A stretch of DNA of 32,082 nt, taken from the NCBI GenBank assembly GCA_003164275.1, contig PLSY01000191.1:1-32082 (forward strand), given 5' to 3'. Made by a program: the position numbers and the translations under genes. Shown one piece after another: positions 1 through 7,149 of this stretch. Within the stretch, counting starts at the first letter, position 1. Each line of letters begins with the position of its first letter. Under the pieces are notes generated by a model that worked only from the letters and a program-made list of their open reading frames with translations, made no database searches and had not been told where the DNA came from. Source of the stretch: Acidimicrobiaceae bacterium. Lineage in GTDB: Bacteria > Actinomycetota > Acidimicrobiia > Acidimicrobiales > RAAP-2.

Positions 1-90
1 GATCAGTTCACGGGGACCCGGTCAGATGAGCTGAGTCAGGGATTGCCCCTGGACCGGCTGCGAAGAGCAGGCCGATGGCTGAAGGAGTAG
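1..90 (+). CDS. Possible C-terminal end of an upstream gene (partial)
   Basis: The first frame is open from the window edge to a TAG at 88-90, giving 29 residues that end in RLRRAGRWLKE. The other two plus frames stop within about 35 bases. A GC-rich hairpin follows within 10 bases, as would suit a gene end. The fragment is too short to assign a family and its third-position GC is only moderate, so this may be chance. Confidence 0.3.
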   Translation, partial: DQFTGTRSDELSQGLPLDRLRRAGRWLKE

Positions 91-97
91 GTTCGCA

Positions 98-126
98 CCC
101 GCCCCGGAGTCGGACCTTCGGGCGGG
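98..126 (+). terminator. GC-rich hairpin, possible terminator
   Basis: CCCGCCC at 98-104 pairs perfectly with GGGCGGG at 120-126 around a 15-base loop. It lies just after the stop at 88-90 and before the SnoaL-like gene. There is no U-tract, which is common for actinobacterial hairpins, so terminator function is inferred from position only. Confidence 0.35.
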
Positions 127-174
127 CGTGTCACGGCGCTAAGTGACAGTCCACGAGTACGAGAGCGAGCCACG

Positions 175-621
175 ATGAGCGACGGGAACATCGCAGTGGG
201 CAACCTGATCGCCCGATATGCCGAGCTGATCGACGGCGGTGACTTCGACGGGGTGGCCGATCTGCTGGCCCATGCCGCCGTGGGCCAGGCCGAAGGCGAC
301 GCGCTCCTGACTGGTCGTGACGCCATCCTCGGCATGTTCACGGCGACGACCCGCCTGTACCCCGACGGGACCCCTGGCACCAAGCACGTCACCACCAATC
401 TGATCCTCGAGGTCGACGACTCAGTAGGGCACGGTTCGGCGCGGTCCTACTGGATGGTGCTCCAGTCGGTGCCGGGCCTTCCCCTCCAACCGATCCTGGC
501 CGGTCGCTACCACGACCGGTTCGTCCAGGTCGAGGGTGCCTGGCGGTTCTCCGAGCGTCGTTACCTGATCGACCTGGTGGGCGACGTCAGCCACCACATG
601 CTGTCCAACATCCCCACCTGA
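175..621 (+). CDS. SnoaL-like / NTF2-fold protein
   Basis: The 148-residue product has the size and pattern of the SnoaL-like branch of the NTF2 superfamily: an N-terminal helix (IARYAELIDGGDFDGVADLL), a central GRDAILGMF segment, then beta strands ending in GRYHDRFVQVEGAWRFSERR. Such proteins are small alpha+beta cones that act as isomerases, dehydratases, polyketide cyclases or ligand binders. The substrate cannot be read from the sequence. A purine-rich stretch (GAGAGCGAG) lies upstream of the ATG. It is followed by a TetR gene and an oxidoreductase/sulfotransferase pair on the same strand, which suggests a small-molecule modification locus. A tandem 32-bp duplication begins two bases after the stop. 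Confidence 0.8.
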   Translation: MSDGNIAVGNLIARYAELIDGGDFDGVADLLAHAAVGQAEGDALLTGRDAILGMFTATTRLYPDGTPGTKHVTTNLILEVDDSVGHGSARSYWMVLQSVPGLPLQPILAGRYHDRFVQVEGAWRFSERRYLIDLVGDVSHHMLSNIPT

Positions 622-622
622 C

Positions 623-685
623 GCATCACAGCCTTCGGGCGGTACGGCCTTCGTGCATCACAGCCTTCGGGCGGTACGGCCTTCG
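623..685. repeat. Two-copy 32-bp tandem duplication after the SnoaL-like gene
   Basis: Bases 623-653 and 655-685 are identical over 31 bases, a direct repeat of period 32. Each copy contains GCCTTCGGGC, which can form a GCC/GGC stem capped by a TTCG tetraloop. The array begins two bases after the TGA at 619-621. It could be a duplicated terminator-like hairpin or a replication-slippage product. Confidence 0.85.
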
Positions 686-777
686 AATCGTGGCGCCGTT
701 CACAGGCCCTGACAGCCGAGGCCTGGCGCCGGCGTCAAGCGCCACAGGGCACGGCCCTGGGCGACAGGCGATCTTCT

Positions 778-790
778 CCAACTATTTTGG
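778..790. promoter_or_regulatory. Possible operator upstream of tetR
   Basis: CCAA at 778-781 and TTGG at 787-790 flank an AT-rich centre (CTATT) in otherwise GC-rich DNA, about 80 bases before the TetR start. TetR proteins often bind AT-centred palindromes at their own promoters. The arms are only four bases long, so this is weak. Confidence 0.25.
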
Positions 791-870
791 AATGGTGCCC
801 GGTGGGTCCGGGTTGACATCGAATGGCTTGCCCCGTCGCCAACTCGCCGACGACTCGCAGAAGGAGCGCC

Positions 871-1488
871 ATGACCCAGCCACCACCAACGGGTGTCGAG
901 TGGGAAGCGGTGCTCGACGCGGCAGCCTCGTGCTACTTGAGGTTCGGGGTGGCAAAGACCACGGCCTCCGATATCGCCAAGGGGGCGGGAGTGTCCCGGG
1001 CCACCCTCTACCGCCGCTTCGGGAGCCACGAGGCCATCTTCTTGGACCTGCTCACTCGCGAGTCGACGGCCATGGTTGCCGATGCCGACCGACATCTGGC
1101 CGGGATGGAGGATCCGGTCGAGCGCGTCCTCGAGGGCATGCTGTTCAGCATCGAGGAGATCAAGCGCCGACCAGTCCATGGGGCCGTCTTCGGTGGTGAC
1201 GCCAGGGCGTGGGCGTCGACCCAGGCCATCCAGACCGAGGCCCTGCATCGCATCGGCCAAGCGTGTGTCCGCCCGCTCCTCGGGTCATCGCTTCTCGATC
1301 AGTCCGTGTCCGACACGGATATGGCCGACCTGGTGGATTGGATCTTGCGCATCCTGATCTCCTACGCCGCTGTCCCCGGCGACGGCGGGCGCCACATCGG
1401 GGACATCCGCCGTCAACTGGCCGCCTGGTTCGTCCCGGCATTCGAGATCCGTTTGGGCGGCACGGACCGGGAGACTGTGAGACACTGA
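871..1488 (+). CDS. TetR/AcrR family transcriptional regulator
   Basis: The product is 205 residues, typical for TetR repressors. The N-terminal helix-turn-helix is clear: a helix ending CYLRFGVAKTTASDIA, then KGAGVSRATLYRRFGSHEAIF at about residues 37-57. The C-terminal part is helical and variable, as expected for the ligand-binding domain. The frame is open from an ATG at 823, but the ATG at 871 is preceded by AAGGAG at 861-866 and places the HTH at the usual distance from the N-terminus, so 871 is chosen. The MDR gene starts 38 bases downstream on the same strand, so the regulator probably controls that pair and itself. The ligand is unknown. Confidence 0.92.
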   Translation: MTQPPPTGVEWEAVLDAAASCYLRFGVAKTTASDIAKGAGVSRATLYRRFGSHEAIFLDLLTRESTAMVADADRHLAGMEDPVERVLEGMLFSIEEIKRRPVHGAVFGGDARAWASTQAIQTEALHRIGQACVRPLLGSSLLDQSVSDTDMADLVDWILRILISYAAVPGDGGRHIGDIRRQLAAWFVPAFEIRLGGTDRETVRH

Positions 1489-1526
1489 ACTCATAGCGTC
1501 TTGCGTATCAGCAGGGGGGAGCGCGA

Positions 1527-2561
1527 ATGAGGGCATTGCAGGTGACCGCTCACGGTCGACCGGGGGAAGTTCTGGCTGTGCGCCAGGTGGATCGGCCTGA
1601 GCCCGGTCCGGGCGAGGTGCGGGTGGTGGTGGGTGCCGCCTCGTTGAACTTCAACGACATCGACCGGTGCCGAGGGAACCTGGTGTCGGTCCCGACTCCG
1701 CCGCCGTTCACCTTGGGTATGGACGTGTGTGGGGTCGTCGACGCCGCTGGCGAAGGCGCTGAGGAGTGGGTGGGACATCGGGTGGTGGCCATCACCAAGA
1801 CCGCTCTCGGTGGGATCGCCGAGTACGCCATCGCCCCCTCCGTCTCCGTCTTCGACGCACCCGAGTCGCTCGATGATGCTGAGGCGGCGGCCTTCGTGCT
1901 CACCTTCCAGGCGTCCCACCTCGCCCTCTTCCGGAGGGGTCGCCTGCGAGCCGGCGAGACGCTGGTCGTCCACTCGGCGGCGAGTGGTCTCGGGACAGCC
2001 GGCATCCAACTCGGCAAGGCCGTCGGCGCGAGGGTGATCGCCGTCGCCGGAGGACCCGAGAAAGGTGAGCTGTGTGCCTCCCTCGGGGCCGACCTGGTTA
2101 TCGACCATCTGAGGGACGACTTCGTCGAGTCTGTCCTAGGCGCCACCGGCGACGTCGGAGCGGATGTGGTCTACGACCTGGCCGGGGGTGACTTCGTCGA
2201 GCGGTCGTGGCGCTGCACGGCCCGGGGTGGCCGGTACCTGGCGGTCGGTTTCGCCGCCGACGACGAGAACGGAATGACAGGCAGGCCCTTACGCCTCGCC
2301 TGCATCGGCAACATCGACATCGTCTGCGTGATGCTGGGTTGGGCCGAATCGGTCGACCCGGGAATGCGACGGTTCGGCTTCAACCCGTTCGGACGGGACG
2401 TGGCCGACGAGGTCCACGCCGATCTGGTGAAGATGGTGGCCGACGGGTCGATCCGACCGTTCATCGGGCGCCGGGTCACCATGGAAGAGGCCGGCGCGGC
2501 CCTCGACGAGCACGAGGCGCGACGCTCGCTTGGCCGCACCGTGGTCGAGGTCGGCCCGTGA
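1527..2561 (+). CDS. Zinc-free MDR oxidoreductase (NADPH:quinone reductase-like)
   Basis: This 344-residue protein has the medium-chain dehydrogenase/reductase layout. A GroES-like N-terminal domain starts MRALQVTAHGRPGEVLAV and includes NFNDIDRCRG. The Rossmann domain carries HSAASGLGTA at residues 149-158, the AASGxG nucleotide-binding loop of the quinone oxidoreductase branch. The Cys/His ligands of zinc alcohol dehydrogenases are absent, so a NAD(P)H-dependent quinone or enone reductase is likely. AGGGGGGAG precedes the ATG. The stop codon overlaps the next start (GTGA at 2558-2561), so it is co-translated with the sulfotransferase. The substrate is not known. Confidence 0.9.
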   Translation: MRALQVTAHGRPGEVLAVRQVDRPEPGPGEVRVVVGAASLNFNDIDRCRGNLVSVPTPPPFTLGMDVCGVVDAAGEGAEEWVGHRVVAITKTALGGIAEYAIAPSVSVFDAPESLDDAEAAAFVLTFQASHLALFRRGRLRAGETLVVHSAASGLGTAGIQLGKAVGARVIAVAGGPEKGELCASLGADLVIDHLRDDFVESVLGATGDVGADVVYDLAGGDFVERSWRCTARGGRYLAVGFAADDENGMTGRPLRLACIGNIDIVCVMLGWAESVDPGMRRFGFNPFGRDVADEVHADLVKMVADGSIRPFIGRRVTMEEAGAALDEHEARRSLGRTVVEVGP

Positions 2562-3823
2562 CCGATGTCTCCTATACGTGGAGAGACTCCGAACTGCAGA
2601 GCAAGCCCCTTCGGGCCCTCAACCGGGTGGGGGCCCAACTGTCGCGCTTCGGGGTCGAGTTCCCCTCCCTCACGCCCACGTCGATCGTCGAATCGGCCAT
2701 CAAGGTGGCGGGGTCGAAGGACCTCGGAACCGACTCCTACCTAGAGCCACTGTCGGTGTTCTTGAAGGCCTGCATCGACGAGGCGGACCTGACCACGTTC
2801 GGGCGCCTCCTCATCTCGAAGATGCTGGCCGCCGCCCTGGCCAACCGGATTGACCTCCACCGGTGGTCGCTCGACCACCCCGAGGTCCATGCTGAGCGGA
2901 TCGACAGCCCCTGGATCATCGTCGGGCTGCCCCGCACCGGCACCAGCGTCTTGTCCATGCTGCTCGGCCTCGACCCAACTGCCCGGCCCCTGCTCCAGTG
3001 GGAGGCGGCCCACATCATCCCGCCCGCCACCCTGGAAGGGGCCGATCAGGACCCCCGGATAGCTCAGACCGCCAAGGAGCTGGACGGCCTGATGAAGCTG
3101 AATCCGCCGTTGAAGGCCATGCACCCCTTCGGCGCCACCCTGGCCCAGGAGTGCGTGACGCTGTTCATGTACGACCTGCGCTCGATGGCCCTCGAGATCC
3201 AGGCCTATGTGCCGAGCTACGCCCGGTGGCTGGAGACCTGCGACATGGCGCCGGCCTATGCCCAACATCGGCTGGCCCTCCAGACGCTGCAGTCGACCCA
3301 GCCGACCGAGCGGTGGGTCTTGAAGACCCCGAACCATCTCTGGCACCTCGAAGCCCTCCTGGCCACCTATCCCGATGCCCGGATTGTCTGGACCCACCGG
3401 GACCCTGGACCGGTCGTCACCTCGCTCGCCAGCCTGGCCAACGCCGGCCAGCGGCCGCTGACCTGGCGAACGGATCCCCGGCCCACAGCCAACGAGTGGA
3501 AGCGCAAGTGCGCCTTCGCCCTGGGTTCGGCGGTGGCCTTCGACGAGAAGTCGGATGAGGGATGGTGCCAGCACCTCCACTACGACACGCTGATGGAGGA
3601 TCCAGTGGAGGCGGTGCGCACCCTCTACCGGAGCTTCGGCAGCGAGGTCACCAGCCTGCACGCCCGACGCATGGAGGCCTTCCTCGAGACGAGGCCGAAG
3701 GACGCGTTCGGCCACCACCGGTACGACCCGGCCGACTTCGGATGGACGTATCCGGGCCTGGCCGAGGAGTTCCGTGGCTACACCGACCGGTATCACATCC
3801 GGTCCGAGGTTCGAGCTGACTAA
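2558..3823 (+). CDS. PAPS-dependent sulfotransferase family protein
   Basis: The 421-residue product has the two PAPS-binding signatures of the sulfotransferase fold: the 5'-phosphosulfate loop GLPRTGTS at residues 123-130, and the 3'-phosphate region WVLKTPNHLWHL (253-264) followed by WTHRDP (278-283). These place it in the Sulfotransfer_3-like group common in actinobacteria, which transfers sulfate from PAPS to hydroxyls of lipids, sterols or other small acceptors. The frame is open well upstream, but the GTG at 2558 overlaps the previous stop as GTGA and sits just before the first conserved region. The gene is therefore coupled to the MDR reductase, suggesting the two act on the same substrate class. 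The acceptor is unknown. Confidence 0.9.
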   Translation: MTDVSYTWRDSELQSKPLRALNRVGAQLSRFGVEFPSLTPTSIVESAIKVAGSKDLGTDSYLEPLSVFLKACIDEADLTTFGRLLISKMLAAALANRIDLHRWSLDHPEVHAERIDSPWIIVGLPRTGTSVLSMLLGLDPTARPLLQWEAAHIIPPATLEGADQDPRIAQTAKELDGLMKLNPPLKAMHPFGATLAQECVTLFMYDLRSMALEIQAYVPSYARWLETCDMAPAYAQHRLALQTLQSTQPTERWVLKTPNHLWHLEALLATYPDARIVWTHRDPGPVVTSLASLANAGQRPLTWRTDPRPTANEWKRKCAFALGSAVAFDEKSDEGWCQHLHYDTLMEDPVEAVRTLYRSFGSEVTSLHARRMEAFLETRPKDAFGHHRYDPADFGWTYPGLAEEFRGYTDRYHIRSEVRAD

Positions 3824-3872
3824 CCAAGCTGGTTGACCCGGCATCAGTCCGGGGGGAAAAGGGGGAGACGTA

Positions 3873-5141
3873 GTGAGGATGCACGGCAACAGAACGGTCG
3901 GGCGCGCCCTGGCGACAATGGTCGGGGTGTCGACCTTGATCGCCGGCATCGGCGTCCCGGTGGCCGACGCGGCGGCGTCAAGCGTGCCACCGGCCCCGGG
4001 AATCACCGCCAAGACGGTCACCGTGGGGTCGATCAGTGACATCTCGTCCCCGGTCCCCGGTTTGTTCGAGGGGTCGAAGATCGGAACGGAGGCGTACTTC
4101 GCCTACATCAACAGCCAAGGAGGGGTCAACGGGCGAAAGCTCGTGCTGAATGCCGCGGACAGCGCTTTCTCGTCGGGGACGATAGCGAACGAGGCGGCCA
4201 GCATCGCCAAGAACGACTTCGCCTTCGTCGGAGGCTTCTCCCTGCTCGACGGGGCCGAGAAGCCGGCCATCGATGCTGGCAAGGTCCCGGTCGTAACCCA
4301 GGTCCTGACCCCGAGCCTGTTCGAGGACCCGAACGTGTACTCGGCCGTTCCCATGGTCAACAACGGCGACATCTCGGGCCCGTTCAAATGGCTGAAAGCC
4401 AAGTATCCCGAGAACGTCAAGGCATTGGGCATGATCGGCGACAACTCGACGGCGTCGGTGGTCGCCGTCGAGCAGACCTATCGGGCCTTGACCGAGAGCC
4501 TCGGCTACAAGTGGATCTACTCCCGTGACGCCAGCTACACCGAGTCGAGCTTCCTGCCCGACATCATCAAGATGAAGAACCTCGGGGTGAAGCTTGTCTT
4601 CGTGCCCACCCAGCAGGGCGCCTACGTCGTCAACATCGCCCAGGAGATGAAACAAGAGGGCCTGGACGCCCTCCTGGTCAGCGGGGCCAACGCCTACGAG
4701 AAGAACTTCGACCCCGGAGCGGCCGGCGACGGCACCCTGATCACTGGGGTCTACGCCCTCTACATGGGGGAGGACGCGAAGAACGTGCCGGCTGTGGCCA
4801 CCTTCGACAAGTGGGCGAAGAAGGTCGATCCCTCGACCCAGCTGGACATCTACACGCTGGACGCCTGGATCAATGCCCAGCTGTTCGTCCAAGCGCTGAA
4901 GAAGGCCGGCGCTAACCCCACCCGGGGCAGTCTCGACGCACAACTGGACAAGATCACCGCATTCAACGCCAGTGGGCTGATGTCGACACAGAACCCGGCC
5001 CAGAAGATCCCCGGCCAATGCTGGCTCGTCGCCCAGTACGAGAATGGGAAGTGGGCGCGCATCAAGCCCGACCCGAAGTCCGGTTTCGTGTGCAGTCCGG
5101 GCGGCTTCTATCCGGCCAGCTACAAGGGGATTTCCCGCTGA
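3873..5141 (+). CDS. ABC-type branched-chain amino acid substrate-binding protein (LivK-like)
   Basis: The 422-residue product is a type I periplasmic-binding-fold protein. The N-terminus is a Sec-type signal peptide: basic MRMHGNRTVGR, a hydrophobic stretch, and a likely cleavage site after VADAA. There is no lipobox cysteine. The mature part begins ITAKTVTVGSISDISSPVPG and contains FAYINSQGGVNGRKL, the usual opening of LivK-type proteins that bind amino acids, amides, urea or aromatic acids outside the membrane. GGGGGAG precedes a GTG start at 3873; an in-frame ATG lies at 3879. No permease or ATPase gene is adjacent, so the transporter partner must be elsewhere, or the protein acts as a sensor or scavenger. 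Confidence 0.9.
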   Translation: MRMHGNRTVGRALATMVGVSTLIAGIGVPVADAAASSVPPAPGITAKTVTVGSISDISSPVPGLFEGSKIGTEAYFAYINSQGGVNGRKLVLNAADSAFSSGTIANEAASIAKNDFAFVGGFSLLDGAEKPAIDAGKVPVVTQVLTPSLFEDPNVYSAVPMVNNGDISGPFKWLKAKYPENVKALGMIGDNSTASVVAVEQTYRALTESLGYKWIYSRDASYTESSFLPDIIKMKNLGVKLVFVPTQQGAYVVNIAQEMKQEGLDALLVSGANAYEKNFDPGAAGDGTLITGVYALYMGEDAKNVPAVATFDKWAKKVDPSTQLDIYTLDAWINAQLFVQALKKAGANPTRGSLDAQLDKITAFNASGLMSTQNPAQKIPGQCWLVAQYENGKWARIKPDPKSGFVCSPGGFYPASYKGISR

Positions 5142-5353
5142 CCACAGGGCGGAGCACGGCGGGGGACCCTAGGAGGGCTATCGCTCGGGCGTTGCCCACA
5201 CCATCGAAGAGTGGGAAAGCCCGAGGCCTCACGGCCTGGTGAGCGGCGTGGGGTCTGTCCCTCGGTCAAGGCCACGGCTGCCCCGTCTCGGCTACCGCCT
5301 TCAGGGCGCTCAAGGTGCCGTGATGCCCAAGCGTGCAGCCTGTCGCCGATCGG
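5142..5353. other. Intergenic DNA with no recognisable gene
   Basis: Between the binding-protein stop and the SRPBCC remnant no frame on either strand has recognisable protein character. A small hairpin, CCCT-AGG-AGGG at 5167-5177, lies 26 bases after the stop and could be part of a terminator. The missing C-terminal part of the SRPBCC gene would have lain here on the minus strand but is not detectable in any frame. Confidence 0.5.
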
Positions 5354-5497
5354 CTATCCGGCCCGGTGAGCGCCGCCGCCGTCCCACCAGCACGCCTTGC
5401 ACCGGGGGCTCCACTCACCCATCTTCGTGACGTCCGAGGCTGTGTCGTAGACGTCGACGGGCGCGCGGTGGATGATGACGGAGTGGCGGTAGCTCGC
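5354..5497 (-). pseudogene. SRPBCC/polyketide-cyclase-like gene remnant (N-terminal part only)
   Basis: Reading the minus strand from about 5497, a frame gives ASYRHSVIIHRAPVDVYD followed by TASDVTKMGEWSP and CKACWWD, then stops at a TAG (5354-5356). This is the start of an SRPBCC (START/Bet v1 fold) protein of the actinobacterial type with an SDVTRMGEWSP-like motif. Family members run to roughly 140-150 residues; only about 45 remain. There is no ATG, GTG or TTG immediately before the homologous region, and the three frames after the stop show no continuation. It lies about 70 bases downstream of the phosphotransferase stop on the same strand, so it may once have been in that operon. Family assignment is by motif recall. 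Confidence 0.6.
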
Positions 5498-5568
5498 CCG
5501 TGCCGGAGCCCGGGCCCCTGAAGAAGCTGAGGTGGAGGCGTGCCAGCGAGGCGGCCCGGACAAGAGAC

Positions 5569-6612
5569 TCAGGCTCCGTTGGCCCCGAATGAGTCGTGCA
5601 TGGCGACCGCCGAGCCGAGCCGCTGCAGGAGCTTCGTCGTGATCTCGGGGTCCACGAGGTGGGTGACGGCCCACATGAAGAAGCCGAAGACGATCCCCCT
5701 TCGGTACTCGGCCCACGCCTCGTCCCAGCCGGGAGCGTCGACGCCGTTGGCCCGCAGCTGCTCGAGGTAGTGGGCGACCAGGTCCCGCTCGCTCTTCTCG
5801 CGATCGGACGTCTCGAGGGCCGATGCGATGTGGTAACCGATATCGATGGACCAGTGCCCACGCCGCACGCACTGCCAGTCCAAAAGGGAGGGCATGCGCT
5901 GCGCGTCCAAGAACACATTGCCCACATGCGCATCGCCATGGAGGACCGACCAGGTGCCTGAGGTTCCCCGGCCCATGAGGGCGGCGACGGCCCTGAGGAG
6001 CCGCTCGGGGTCCCTGGCCTCATCGGGAACGCCGGCGCCGATCGGGCCTTCGAAATTCTCCCGGATGTCATCGATGCCCCGGATCCCTCCACCATCGCCT
6101 GGCCAATCGAGCCACTTGGCGTCAGCCCAGCGCTGTTCTCCCCACGTCTTGCCGTGGAGCTTGGCGTACTGGGTGAGGCTCTCCGCAGTCTGCTCGGGGG
6201 TGTAGGGGCTCAAGGCGTCGAGGAAGACGCCGCCTGCGCTGATGACGTCTTCGGTGACCACCACGTTGTTACCGGTCTCAGGGTCGACGTCGGCATAGAC
6301 GCTGTTGAGCGTCCTGACACCGGTGGGAGCTGCGAGCTCCCGGTAGAACGTGACCTCCCGGGCGCCGAGGAAGGTGACCGGCCGGCCCTTTTCGGTGAAG
6401 TAGCCCTTGGCGCACAGTGTGGCTGGCAGGCCTTCGGGGAGTCCGCCGGCGCCTTCGATGGTGAACCTGGCGTTGGTGGACAGTCGGCTGACGACCGGTC
6501 CCGGCGTGACCCTCGTCACTTCCAGCCCGGGAAAGCGCTGAGACAGGGCAGCAGTCAACCACTCCGGCGTGAGGAGCTCATCGAGGGTTGCGGGGACGGC
6601 GGGCGTGGACAA
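5569..6612 (-). CDS. APH/EcKinase-like phosphotransferase
   Basis: The 347-residue product has the kinase-like aminoglycoside phosphotransferase fold. The catalytic loop is seen in VLHGDAHVGNVFLD, with the Asp and Asn of HGDxxxxN, and the metal-binding Asp in SLLDWQ. The N-terminal lobe contains ATLCAKGYF, a likely ATP-lysine strand. The family phosphorylates hydroxyls of small molecules, including antibiotics, steroids and choline-like compounds; this branch is frequent in actinobacteria with lipid or steroid catabolism and is not a known resistance gene. The frame opens at a TTG at 6630, but a TTG at 6612 has AGAGG about seven bases upstream and is preferred. A second member lies at 25819-26901; both begin with a PEWLTAAL-like segment. 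Confidence 0.85.
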   Translation of the reverse strand: MSTPAVPATLDELLTPEWLTAALSQRFPGLEVTRVTPGPVVSRLSTNARFTIEGAGGLPEGLPATLCAKGYFTEKGRPVTFLGAREVTFYRELAAPTGVRTLNSVYADVDPETGNNVVVTEDVISAGGVFLDALSPYTPEQTAESLTQYAKLHGKTWGEQRWADAKWLDWPGDGGGIRGIDDIRENFEGPIGAGVPDEARDPERLLRAVAALMGRGTSGTWSVLHGDAHVGNVFLDAQRMPSLLDWQCVRRGHWSIDIGYHIASALETSDREKSERDLVAHYLEQLRANGVDAPGWDEAWAEYRRGIVFGFFMWAVTHLVDPEITTKLLQRLGSAVAMHDSFGANGA

Positions 6613-6729
6613 GCGGGCACCTCTGGTCAAGCGGACTGAAGGCAGCGACCTGCTGCCGGGGCGATCTGATCGGAGTCGGTCAGGCCTGTCAAACCCCTCC
6701 GGGCCTCAGGGCCCGATGCTCGGGCCAAC

Positions 6730-6948
6730 TCACCTCGGATGGCGTGCCCGAACGTACGAGGTGAAGCCCATGATGGCGCCGACGGCGATCGGGAAGACGA
6801 TCCTCCCTGCCGCCTTGTGGGCATCAACGAGGAAGGCGATGGCCAACAGCACCACGGCAAGACCGATACCGACCGAAAGGCCCCACCGGACCGGATGCCA
6901 GCGCGACCAAATCCCGAGGGCCCGAATCCAGGTTCGAAGTTTGATCAT
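6730..6948 (-). CDS. Small two-helix membrane protein, function unknown
   Basis: An ATG at 6946-6948 opens a 72-residue protein. It has a basic N-terminus with three tryptophans (IKLRTWIRALGIWSRWHPVRW), a hydrophobic helix (LSVGIGLAVVLLAIAFLV), a short loop with DAHKAAG, a second hydrophobic stretch (IVFPIAVGAIMGFTSYV) and a basic tail RARHPR. Third-position GC agrees with neighbouring genes. The same frame is open further upstream, but that extension has low-complexity Ser/Ala content and looks non-coding. No clear Shine-Dalgarno is seen. It lies 117 bases upstream of the phosphotransferase on the same strand. Confidence 0.5.
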   Translation of the reverse strand: MIKLRTWIRALGIWSRWHPVRWGLSVGIGLAVVLLAIAFLVDAHKAAGRIVFPIAVGAIMGFTSYVRARHPR

Positions 6949-7149
6949 GGCGAACCGTATCGCCGAGGTGGCCGGCACGCTGGCCCCCGGCACACGAGCG
7001 CTCGAGGACTGCGAGCTGGATGCCGCCGTTGATCCCGCTCGGACGTCCAGGTGCAACCGCGTATCGTGGGCGCGGCGAGATCGGGCTGGCCTTCTTGCCG
7101 ATCGGGGACGATGGATGGGCGCTGTCGAGCTGCATGAGAGTCGTGCCAG

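Noticed and set aside
36..398. Minus-strand open frame over the SnoaL-like gene's first half
   Set aside because: Rich in Arg, Ser and Pro, antisense to a gene with family character, and crosses the hairpin at 98-126.
813..818. TTGACA as a -35 box upstream of tetR
   Set aside because: No acceptable -10 element lies 16-19 bases downstream, so it is not called as a promoter.
2207..2557. N-terminal extension of the sulfotransferase frame
   Set aside because: It overlaps the MDR gene in another frame, is Arg/Gly/Pro-rich, and the GTG at 2558 with GTGA overlap gives a normal-length protein.
2741..4042. Long minus-strand open frame opposite the sulfotransferase and binding-protein genes (433 codons)
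   Set aside because: It is antisense to genes with clear family motifs, has Gly/Arg/Val/His-rich composition without domains, and is typical of shadow frames in GC-rich DNA.
3978..5018. Minus-strand open frame of 346 codons
   Set aside because: Antisense to the LivK-like gene, no recognisable motifs; the plus-strand gene has signal peptide and family features.
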